A stretch of DNA of 5,318 nt from JAKAXG01 sp035702985 (GTDB lineage: Bacteria > Actinomycetota > Acidimicrobiia > Acidimicrobiales > Palsa-688), in the NCBI GenBank assembly GCA_035702985.1, contig DASSZD010000097.1:1-5318 (forward strand), read 5' to 3'. The translations under genes and the position numbers were made by a program. Position 1 is the stretch's first letter. Every line of letters begins with the position of its first letter. Shown one piece after another: positions 1-5,318 of the stretch. The notes beneath the pieces were generated by a model that worked only from the letters and a program-made list of their open reading frames with translations, made no database searches and was not told where the DNA came from.

Positions 1-1497
1 CGAACCGACCGGCTCCTTGCGGATCAGCTGCACCTCCACCGAGGCGGGGACGGGCGGCGTGGGGTAGTCGCCGGTCAGGCAGGCGTCACAGAAACCGGCA
101 CCCACCGCCCCGGTCGCCTTCTTGAGGCTGTCGAGGTTCAGGTAGGCCAGGCTGTCGGCACCCAGGTAGGCCTCGATCTCGGGCACGGTCAGGTTGGCGG
201 CGATCAGCTCGGCCTTGGTGCCGGTGTCCAACCCGTAGAAACAGGGCCAGCGGTACGGCGGGGACGAGATGCGCAGGTGCACCTCGGCGGCGCCCGCCTC
301 CCGCAGCATCTTGACCATGGCCCGGGTGGTGGTACCCCGCACGATGGAGTCGTCGACCACGATCAGCCGCTGGCCGGCGATGGCGCCCCGCAGCGGGTTG
401 AGCTTGCGGCGTACCCCGTGGGCCCGCTGGGCCTGGTCGGGCACGATGAACGTACGGCCGATGTAGCGGTTCTTGACCAGCCCGTGGCCGTAGCGGATCC
501 CGCTGCGGCGGGCGAACCCCTCGGCGGCGGGCATCCCCGAGTCGGGCACGCCCATGACCATGTCGGCGGCCACCGGGGCCTGCTCGGCCAGCAGCTCACC
601 CATGCGGATGCGGGCCGAGTGCAGCTCCTGGCCGTAGAGGCGGCTGTCGGGGCGGGCCAGGTAGACGAACTCGAAGATGCACAGCCTGGGCTCGACCTCA
701 TCGGCCGGCCAGGGGCGGTGGCTGCTGGTCCCGTCGCCGTCGATGACCAGCATCTCGCCCGGGTCGATCTCGCGCACGAAGTGGGCGCCGACGATGTCCA
801 GCGCCGGGGTCTCCGACGCCACCACCCAGCCCTGGTCCAGCCGGCCCAGGCACAGGGGCCGGTAGCCGTGGGGGTCGCGGATGGCGACGAGCCGCTCGTT
901 GTCCATCAGGACCAGGGAAAAAGCGCCCTGCAGTGACGGCAGCACGCCCTCGAGAGCGTCGAGCACGTCGTGGCCCGGGTGGGAGTCGAGGTCGCGCACC
1001 AGCAGCTCGGCAATGACGTCACTGTCGCTGCTGACCGTGCCGGGGAGCATGCCGGCGTCGGCGGCCAGCTGCTCGGTGTTGGTCAGGTTCCCGTTGTGCC
1101 CCAGGGCGAACTCCAGGGACCGGACCCGCTCGGGGTTGCGGGCCGTGACCCGGTACACCGGCTGGGCGTTGCGCCAGGTGGACGTGCCGGTGGTGGAGTA
1201 CCGGGTGTGGCCGATGGCCAGGTGGCCCTGCAGGCCGGCCAGCTTGTACTCGTTGAACACGTTGGCCACCAGGCCCATGTCCTTGACCACCATCACCCCG
1301 GCGCCGTCACTGGCGGCCATACCGGCCGATTCCTGGCCGCGGTGCTGCAGGGCGTAGATGCCGTCGTAGGTGAGGTGGGAGACCTGCGTGCCCGGGGCGA
1401 ATATCCCGAAAACGCCGCACGCCTCGCGGGGGGAACTGTGCTCGACCTCCATCAGGTCGGCCTGGTCTGACGCCGCGTTTTCGGGCACGTGCCCCAT
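1..1497 (-). CDS. purF: Amidophosphoribosyltransferase PurF (C-terminus cut by window edge)
   Basis: PurF carries out the first committed step of purine synthesis in the cytoplasm: PRPP plus glutamine gives 5-phosphoribosylamine. The frame runs 499 codons from ATG 1497 and is still open at base 1, so only a few C-terminal residues are likely missing (family about 470-530). A 26-residue propeptide precedes EACGVFGIF. C27 should become the N-terminal nucleophile of the glutaminase domain after self-cleavage, and the glutaminase motif HNGNL lies at 134-138. The phosphoribosyltransferase domain carries the PRPP loop VVDDSIVRGTT at 380-390. C273 (LCIFEFVYLARPDS), C419 (PCFYGLDT) and the C470/C473 pair (CDACLTG) match the four cysteines that bind a 4Fe-4S cluster in the Bacillus-type enzyme. 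It follows purL by 63 bases and is probably co-transcribed with it. No good Shine-Dalgarno sequence is spaced for this ATG, and an in-frame GTG at 1527 is an alternative start. Confidence 0.97.
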   Translation of the reverse strand, partial: MGHVPENAASDQADLMEVEHSSPREACGVFGIFAPGTQVSHLTYDGIYALQHRGQESAGMAASDGAGVMVVKDMGLVANVFNEYKLAGLQGHLAIGHTRYSTTGTSTWRNAQPVYRVTARNPERVRSLEFALGHNGNLTNTEQLAADAGMLPGTVSSDSDVIAELLVRDLDSHPGHDVLDALEGVLPSLQGAFSLVLMDNERLVAIRDPHGYRPLCLGRLDQGWVVASETPALDIVGAHFVREIDPGEMLVIDGDGTSSHRPWPADEVEPRLCIFEFVYLARPDSRLYGQELHSARIRMGELLAEQAPVAADMVMGVPDSGMPAAEGFARRSGIRYGHGLVKNRYIGRTFIVPDQAQRAHGVRRKLNPLRGAIAGQRLIVVDDSIVRGTTTRAMVKMLREAGAAEVHLRISSPPYRWPCFYGLDTGTKAELIAANLTVPEIEAYLGADSLAYLNLDSLKKATGAVGAGFCDACLTGDYPTPPVPASVEVQLIRKEPVGS

Positions 1498-1524
1498 TCT
1501 CTCACGTCCGGACCGGTTTCCGGC

Positions 1525-1547
1525 CACTCGCGCCCTGTGCCTCCCTT
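1525..1547 (-). promoter_or_regulatory. Candidate ribosome binding site and alternative GTG start for purF
   Basis: Read on the minus strand, AAGGGAGG (1547-1540) is the only strong Shine-Dalgarno-like sequence between purL and purF. It is 42 bases from the ATG at 1497, too far to serve it. It is 12 bases from an in-frame GTG at 1527, which is slightly long but usable. Starting there would lengthen the PurF propeptide from 26 to 36 residues and leave the mature enzyme unchanged, because cleavage precedes the same cysteine. A small stem (CCGG-AAA-CCGG) lies between GTG and ATG. The choice between the two starts is unresolved. Confidence 0.4.
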
Positions 1548-1560
1548 GTCCGGCTCGTGA

Positions 1561-3795
1561 TCAGTGGGTGGCCGGGGCCAGGTCGGCGGCCATCGCCCCC
1601 CGCCACGAGGCGGTGGCCCGGTCCAGTCCCACGTCGAGCACCCCCCGGATGACCAGCCGGTCGCCCCCGGCCCGCCCCAGCACCTGGTGCTGCAGGCCGG
1701 CCTCGGCCACCCGCTGCTGCACCCGGTCCACGAGCGCCGGGGCCACGCTGAGCACGACCCGGGACGGGCCCTCCCCGAACAGGGAGACGTGGGTCGCCTC
1801 CACCGTCACGTCGAAGCCGACCCCGGAGCCCACCGCCATCTCGGCCAGGGCCAGGGCCAGACCCCCCTCGGAGACGTCGTGGATGCCGTGGACCAGCTGC
1901 TCCCCCTCCCCCACCGCGGCCAGTCCGGCCACCAGGCGCACCAGCCGGCCGTGGGCGTCGTAGTCGACGGCGGGCAGCCGGCCACCGGTGTGGCCGTGCA
2001 TCTCGGCCGCCCACCTGGACCCGGCCAGGCTGGGCCGGCCGCCGGCGTGGACGACGACGATGTCGTCGCCGTCGGTCAGCCCGGCGCCCGGGGGCCGCCG
2101 GCGCAGGGCCGGCACCAGACCCAGGGTGCCCACCACCGGGGTGGGGTCGATGTCGCGACCGCGGCTCTCGTTGTAGAGGCTGACGTTGCCGCCGATGACC
2201 GGGATGGCCAGGGCCCGGCACGCCTCCGACATCCCGTCGATGGCCTCCGACAGCTGCCACATGACCTCGGGGTGCTCGGGGTTGCCGAAGTTGAGGCAGT
2301 TGACCAGGGCGACCGGCTCGGCGCCCACGCAGGCCACGTTGAGGGCCGACTCGGCCACCAGCAGGGCGGTCCCGGCCCGGGGATCGAGAGAGCACCAGCG
2401 GCCGTTGCCGTCGGTCGACAGGGCGATGCCCCGGGTCTCGCCGTCGGACCCGGCCGCCACGCCCGGGCCGGCCAGGCGCAGCAGGGCGGCGTCACCGCCC
2501 GGGCCCACCACCGTGTTCAGGAACAGCTGGTGGTCGTACTGGCGGTACACCCAGGCCGGGTCGCGCAGCAGCTGCATCAGGTCCCGGCCCGGGTCGGCGG
2601 GTGCCGGTAGCCGGGCCGGGTCGTCGGCCTGGCGGGCATCGAGGTCGGCGGGGCGGGCCAGGGGCCGGTTGTAGAGGGGGGCGTCCTCGTGGAGGGTGGA
2701 CGCCGGCACGTCGGCGAGCACCGGGCCGTCCCAGCCCTCCAGGATCCGCAGCCGGCCGCCCTCGGTCACCCGGCCGACGACGGCGGCGCGCACCTCCCAG
2801 CGCCGGCACACCTCCACCACCCGGTCGAGGGACTCGGGGGTGACGATGGCCAGCATGCGCTCCTGGCTCTCGCTGGTCATCACCTCCCACGGCTCCATGC
2901 CCGGCTCCCGGCGGGGCACCGCCGTCACGTCCACGTCCATGCCCACCCCGCCCCGAGACGCCGTCTCGCTGGTGGCGCAGGTCAGGCCCGCTCCCCCCAG
3001 GTCCTGGATGCCGACCACCAGCGACTCATCGAGCAGCTGCAGGCACGCCTCGATCAGACGCTTCTCCTCGTAGGGGTCCCCCACCTGGACGTTGGGCCGC
3101 TTGGCCGCCTCCACCTCGGCGTCGTCGGTGAAGCCGGCGGACGCCAGCACGCTGACCCCGCCGATGCCGTCACGGCCGGTGGTGGAACCGAGCAGCACGG
3201 CCAGGTTCCCGGGCCCCGACGCCCGACCCAGCACCAGGCGGTTAACCGGCAGAACCCCGCAGCACAGCACGTTTACCAACGGATTGTCCGCATAACAGTC
3301 GTCGAAGACGATCTCGCCACCGACGGTGGGAACGCCCACCGAGTTCCCGTATCCGGAGATTCCCGACACCACTCCGGAGGCAATCCAGCGGGACCGCGCC
3401 TCGCTCGGAGACCCGAAACGGAGGGGGTCCATTATGGCGATAGGCCGCGCTCCCATGGTGAAGATGTCGCGCAGGATTCCGCCCACACCGGTGGCGGCCC
3501 CCTGATAGGGCTCGATGGCCGACGGATGGTTGTGGCTCTCGATGCGCAGCGCCACCGCCAGACCGCCGCCGGCGTCCACCACGCCGGCGTTCTCCCCCGG
3601 CCCCACCAGCACCCTGGGCCCTTCGGTCGGCAACCGCCGCAGGTGCACCCGGCTGGACTTGTAGGAGCAGTGCTCGCTCCACATGACCGCGTACATGGCC
3701 AGCTCCAGGTGGTTGGGCTCACGGCCGAGAAGCGCCTCGATCGAAGCGGCCTCCTCGTCGGTCAGGCCGAGAGCCCGGTGGATGTCGGGTTGCAT
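1561..3795 (-). CDS. purL: Phosphoribosylformylglycinamidine synthase subunit PurL (small type)
   Basis: PurL is the ATP-dependent synthetase subunit of FGAM synthase, turning FGAR plus ammonia into FGAM at step four of purine synthesis. At 744 residues it matches small PurL, which needs separate PurQ and PurS; both are encoded nearby. The N-terminal linker has YAVMWSEHCSYKSS at 35-48 with the conserved H42. The first AIRS-like half holds GENAG (67-71), ESHNHPS (86-92) with the conserved histidines, YQGAATGVGGILRD (97-110), GDPYEEK (239-245) and QDLGGAGLTCATSE (264-277). The second half holds the NCLNFGNPEHPEVMWQ stretch, GGNVS (535-539) and HDVSEGG (639-645). ATG 3795 fits the family N-terminus. 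A GGAG lies only 2 bases before it, which is close for a ribosome site, while a TAGCCT hexamer 8 bases upstream would also allow leaderless initiation. The TGA stop is in the same frame as purF. Third-position GC dips over residues about 105-185. Confidence 0.98.
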   Translation of the reverse strand: MQPDIHRALGLTDEEAASIEALLGREPNHLELAMYAVMWSEHCSYKSSRVHLRRLPTEGPRVLVGPGENAGVVDAGGGLAVALRIESHNHPSAIEPYQGAATGVGGILRDIFTMGARPIAIMDPLRFGSPSEARSRWIASGVVSGISGYGNSVGVPTVGGEIVFDDCYADNPLVNVLCCGVLPVNRLVLGRASGPGNLAVLLGSTTGRDGIGGVSVLASAGFTDDAEVEAAKRPNVQVGDPYEEKRLIEACLQLLDESLVVGIQDLGGAGLTCATSETASRGGVGMDVDVTAVPRREPGMEPWEVMTSESQERMLAIVTPESLDRVVEVCRRWEVRAAVVGRVTEGGRLRILEGWDGPVLADVPASTLHEDAPLYNRPLARPADLDARQADDPARLPAPADPGRDLMQLLRDPAWVYRQYDHQLFLNTVVGPGGDAALLRLAGPGVAAGSDGETRGIALSTDGNGRWCSLDPRAGTALLVAESALNVACVGAEPVALVNCLNFGNPEHPEVMWQLSEAIDGMSEACRALAIPVIGGNVSLYNESRGRDIDPTPVVGTLGLVPALRRRPPGAGLTDGDDIVVVHAGGRPSLAGSRWAAEMHGHTGGRLPAVDYDAHGRLVRLVAGLAAVGEGEQLVHGIHDVSEGGLALALAEMAVGSGVGFDVTVEATHVSLFGEGPSRVVLSVAPALVDRVQQRVAEAGLQHQVLGRAGGDRLVIRGVLDVGLDRATASWRGAMAADLAPATH

Positions 3796-3867
3796 GACTC
3801 CAGAGGCTAGTGGCCGTTCAGGCCATACCTTCCGGCGCCGCTTTCTTCAACATCAAGTAGGGCTGCG

Positions 3868-3892
3868 CTTATCCGTTCGTACATTCGATAAG
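3868..3892. repeat. Short inverted repeat, possible operator
   Basis: CTTATC at 3868-3873 and GATAAG at 3887-3892 are perfect 6-base inverted arms with a 13-base spacer. Within the spacer and right arm the minus strand shows CGAA-TGTA-CGAA, a short direct repeat. The site lies about 75-95 bases upstream of the purL start and 50-80 bases upstream of the small gene, where a regulator could affect either. It does not clearly match the Bacillus PurR box or an actinobacterial LexA box. Arms this short can occur by chance, so the regulatory role is a guess. Confidence 0.25.
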
Positions 3893-3911
3893 TCGCAAAA
3901 TTTCAGCGCAG

Positions 3912-3940
3912 TGCAAATGGCAACTCATTTGTGAAATACT
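3912..3940 (+). promoter_or_regulatory. Candidate promoter of the small gene, consistent with leaderless transcription
   Basis: AATACT at 3935-3940, preceded by TGA, matches four of six bases of the TATAAT consensus including the important second A and final T. A transcription start seven or eight bases later falls at or next to the ATG at 3948. No Shine-Dalgarno sequence precedes either ATG (3942 or 3948). A -10 element this close to a start codon with no ribosome site is the usual picture of leaderless genes in actinobacteria. The -35 position (TGCAAA, 3912-3917) is a poor match. Confidence 0.4.
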
Positions 3941-3947
3941 TATGGAC

Positions 3948-4385
3948 ATGCCCGCAAAGTCAGCTGCAAAAGCGACCAAGGCCACCAAGTCTGCTATGTC
4001 TGTAGAGCACAAGCAGGCCCTGGCTGTTGGTCGGGAGGAGAGCCGCGCCGTCCGGCGCTATTTGGAAGCTATCGAGGCCCACAAGCCGAAGCGGGGGCGC
4101 AAGCGCACCCGTGAAGGTATCGAGGCCCGCCTCCGCCAGATAGACGACAAGCTGCCCACGGCTGACCCGTTGAGCCGGGTCCATCTGGTCCAGGAGCAGT
4201 TGGACCTGGAAAAGGAACTGGCGACCAAGGAGGAAGTAGTCGACATCAAAGCCCTGGAAGAGGGCTTCATCACCGCCGCCAGGGGCTACGGCGAACGCAA
4301 GGGGATCTCTTACGCGGCATGGCGGGCGGCCGGTGTGGACGCCAACGTGCTGCGGCGGGCAGGGATCCCCCGCACCCGGGCCTGA
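3948..4385 (+). CDS. Conserved-looking hypothetical protein, small, basic N-terminus
   Basis: I do not recognise a named family, though the sequence resembles uncharacterised actinobacterial proteins I recall that end in a similar ISYAAWR-type motif. The protein has 145 residues from ATG 3948 (147 from ATG 3942; 3948 is preferred because it fits leaderless initiation). Residues 2-16 form a lysine/alanine-rich tail like that of histone H1-type proteins. A likely helix (31-44) leads into KPKRGRKR at 46-53, a basic patch resembling an AT-hook core. Two charged, probably helical stretches follow (about 56-69 and 74-91), possibly coiled coil. The C-terminus has KGISYAAWRAAGV (118-130) and VLRRAGI (134-140), which could be a small helix-turn-helix. 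There is no signal peptide or membrane segment. The layout suggests a nucleic-acid-binding role, but that is inference. It lies opposite to the surrounding pur genes, and its first 60 or so codons use more A/T third bases (about 30%) than most of purL. Confidence 0.85.
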   Translation: MPAKSAAKATKATKSAMSVEHKQALAVGREESRAVRRYLEAIEAHKPKRGRKRTREGIEARLRQIDDKLPTADPLSRVHLVQEQLDLEKELATKEEVVDIKALEEGFITAARGYGERKGISYAAWRAAGVDANVLRRAGIPRTRA

Positions 4386-4409
4386 CACACCCCGGTAGTG
4401 GATTCGGCC

Positions 4410-4446
4410 ACGGCGGCGCCTGCAGGCGCCGCCGTTCGGCTTTCTG
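4410..4446 (+). terminator. Hairpin terminator after the small gene, possibly bidirectional
   Basis: Positions 4410-4435 are a perfect 26-base palindrome whose left half is ACGGCGGCGCCTG. As RNA it would form a very stable GC-rich hairpin. It begins 25 bases after the small gene's stop codon and is followed on the plus strand by TTCGGCTTTCT, a modest T-containing tail. This suits intrinsic termination of the rightward transcript. The same hairpin lies about 90 bases beyond the purQ stop, so it may also end the leftward purSQ transcript, although that side has no T tract. Confidence 0.7.
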
Positions 4447-4475
4447 GCGTCCGGCTCAGGGCGGGACCGGCAGCG

Positions 4476-4523
4476 GGTTGCGGGTTCGGCGGTTGCGGGG
4501 TTCGGCCGGTTGCGGGGTTCGGC
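4476..4523. repeat. Tandem repeat, three imperfect copies of about 16 bp
   Basis: Three head-to-tail copies of GGTTGCGGGGTTCGGC are present: 4476-4490 (15 bases, one G fewer in the G run), 4491-4507 (17 bases, an extra C at the end) and 4508-4523 (16 bases). GGTT at 4524-4527 begins a degenerate fourth copy that runs into the purQ stop codon at 4529-4527. The copies differ only by single-base length changes in G or C runs, as expected from replication slippage. No coding role is seen. Confidence 0.8.
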
Positions 4524-4526
4524 GGT

Positions 4527-5216
4527 TCAGCGGGTCGCAGCCACGGCGCCGGCCCGGCAATTGGCCAGCAGGGCGCTCATGAGCACGGCCCCGTCGCGGG
4601 AGCCGGTCAACTCGTGCACGGCCCGCTCAGGGTGGGGCATGAGACCCACCACGTTGCCTGCGGCATTGGTGATGCCGGCGATATTCCCCACCGATCCGTT
4701 GGGATTGTCGACATAGCGGAGCACCACCCGGCCCTCGGATTCCAGCTCCCGTAGGGTGCGGTCATCGCAGGTGTAGTTACCCTCGAAGTGGTTGATGGGG
4801 ACCTGCAGACGGCGGCCCACTTCGACGCCGGCCGTGAGCACGGACCGATCGCTCGCCACCTCCAGTTCGGCGCTCTGACACAGGAAGGTCAGCCCCCGGT
4901 TCTTCTGGAGGGCGCCCGGTAACAGGTGGGCTTCGGTGAGAACCTGGAACCCGTTGCATATGCCCACCACCGGACCGCCGGCGCGGGCGAATTCCTCCAC
5001 TGCGGCCATCACCGGCGAGAAGCGGGCGATGGCGCCGGGCCGGAGGTAGTCGCCGTGGGCGAACCCCCCGGGAAGTATCACCGCGTCGATACCGCCCAAC
5101 TGGCGGTCGCCGTGCCAGATCAGGCGGGCCGAACCGCCCAGGGCCTCGACCGCCTCCATGGCGTCGTGCTCACAGTTCGATCCGGGGAAGATCACCACCC
5201 CGACGCGGGCGCTCAT
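4527..5216 (-). CDS. purQ: Phosphoribosylformylglycinamidine synthase subunit PurQ (glutaminase)
   Basis: PurQ is the glutamine amidotransferase subunit of FGAM synthase. It hydrolyses glutamine and passes ammonia to PurL through a complex held together by PurS. At 229 residues it is a normal-length, complete class I glutaminase. The N-terminus VGVVIFPGSNCEHD (5-18) is typical. PGGFAHGDYLRPGAIA spans 49-64, the nucleophile elbow GICNGFQVL (85-93) carries catalytic C87, and MPHPERA (193-199) supplies H195 and E197 to complete the triad. PINHFEGNY (140-148) is also typical of PurQ. The ATG at 5216 begins 4 bases after the purS stop codon with no clear ribosome site, so translation is probably coupled to purS. 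Downstream lie the tandem repeat and a hairpin, and purL is not adjacent. Confidence 0.98.
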   Translation of the reverse strand: MSARVGVVIFPGSNCEHDAMEAVEALGGSARLIWHGDRQLGGIDAVILPGGFAHGDYLRPGAIARFSPVMAAVEEFARAGGPVVGICNGFQVLTEAHLLPGALQKNRGLTFLCQSAELEVASDRSVLTAGVEVGRRLQVPINHFEGNYTCDDRTLRELESEGRVVLRYVDNPNGSVGNIAGITNAAGNVVGLMPHPERAVHELTGSRDGAVLMSALLANCRAGAVAATR

Positions 5217-5220
5217 GCCG

Positions 5221-5318
5221 TCACGCCCGGGTGTCCGCCGGCCCGGCCGTGAACGTGACCAGGGAATCCTCGATGACCGGGTTGGTGAGGAACCGCCGGC
5301 ACAGGTCGTCCACCTGGT
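5221..5318 (-). CDS. purS: Phosphoribosylformylglycinamidine synthase subunit PurS (C-terminal fragment at window edge)
   Basis: Only the last 31 codons and the TGA stop (5223-5221) are inside the window; the start lies beyond the right edge. PurS is a small dimeric protein (usually about 80-90 residues) that bridges PurL and PurQ in the three-subunit FGAM synthase. The visible part, VDDLCRRFLTNPVIED followed by SLVTF, matches the characteristic PurS ending in which a helix leads into LxNPVIED and a final strand. A tail of nine residues (TAGPADTRA) follows. The position directly upstream of purQ, with a 4-base gap, is the usual gene order and supports the call despite the short length. Confidence 0.9.
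   Translation of the reverse strand, partial: QVDDLCRRFLTNPVIEDSLVTFTAGPADTRA

Larger units (their letters stand above)
3796..3941. promoter_or_regulatory. Divergent intergenic region between purL and the small plus-strand gene
   Basis: This 146-base gap lies between two genes transcribed away from each other, so promoters for both must be here or inside the neighbours. The part from about 3841 to 3941 is distinctly richer in A and T than anything else in the window. For purL the candidates on the minus strand are weak: a TAGCCT hexamer (plus 3804-3809) next to the start codon, and less convincing TA-rich hexamers further up. For the small gene a better -10 sits at 3935-3940. I see no recognisable riboswitch. 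That the region contains promoters is inference from gene layout and composition. Confidence 0.55.

Noticed and set aside
1502..2395. Second open frame on the minus strand overlapping purL
   Set aside because: It is a Gly/Arg/Pro-rich out-of-frame translation of purL with no ribosome site or motif.
2689..3810. Long open frame on the plus strand opposite purL (also 1564-2610, and 277-936 opposite purF)
   Set aside because: These are antisense shadows of high-GC codons in genuine genes. The translations are rich in H, G, R, P and A with no family motif, and the minus-strand frames have clear PurL and PurF motifs.
3868..3892. LexA (SOS) box or Bacillus-type PurR box
   Set aside because: The CGAA elements are direct, not inverted, so the CGAAC-N4-GTTCG pattern is absent. 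The paired CCGAAC arms of a PurR box are also missing.
3796..3941. Purine or other riboswitch ahead of purL
   Set aside because: No conserved aptamer core or terminator/antiterminator hairpins could be seen in the leader on the purL strand.
4386..4526. Small coding gene in the convergent gap
   Set aside because: Open frames here are low-complexity Gly/Ala/Arg translations of the repeat and palindrome, run into antisense purQ, and have no ribosome site.
4476..4527. CRISPR-like array
   Set aside because: The copies are directly adjacent, without spacers, and only 15-17 bases long.

Overview
This window is a high-GC (roughly 70% by eye) stretch of bacterial chromosome carrying four adjacent genes of de novo purine biosynthesis on the minus strand, in transcriptional order purS, purQ, purL and purF, with one small uncharacterised gene on the plus strand between purQ and purL. 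The strong G/C preference at third codon positions, a small three-subunit-type PurL, an iron-sulfur-type PurF and the style of the small basic protein all suggest an actinobacterium (Actinomycetota). A lineage such as Acidimicrobiia is plausible, but that is inference and not shown by the sequence.

Layout by plus-strand coordinate. 1-1497: purF, minus strand, with its last few codons cut off by the window edge. 1498-1560: a short gap with a candidate ribosome binding site. 1561-3795: purL, minus strand, complete. 3796-3941: a divergent intergenic region, AT-rich in its right half, which should hold promoters for purL (leftward) and the small gene (rightward). 3948-4385 (or from 3942): conserved-looking hypothetical gene, plus strand, probably read from a leaderless transcript. 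4386-4526: convergent gap with a 26-bp perfect palindrome (likely terminator) and a three-copy tandem repeat of about 16 bp ending just before the purQ stop codon. 4527-5216: purQ, minus strand, complete. 5221-5318: the C-terminal end of purS, minus strand, running off the right edge.

PurS, PurQ and PurL together form formylglycinamidine ribonucleotide (FGAM) synthase: PurQ releases ammonia from glutamine, PurL uses it with ATP to convert FGAR to FGAM, and PurS bridges the two. PurF catalyses the first committed step, PRPP to phosphoribosylamine. The key catalytic residues are present in the three enzymes that are complete or nearly so, and there is no sign of decay. The small gene faces against the pur genes, so it separates purSQ from purLF and implies at least two leftward transcription units.

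I found no mobile element, CRISPR array, RNA gene or new defence-like system. The most unusual points are the oppositely oriented basic, possibly nucleic-acid-binding protein inside the pur cluster, and the repeat and palindrome structures in the gap beside it.
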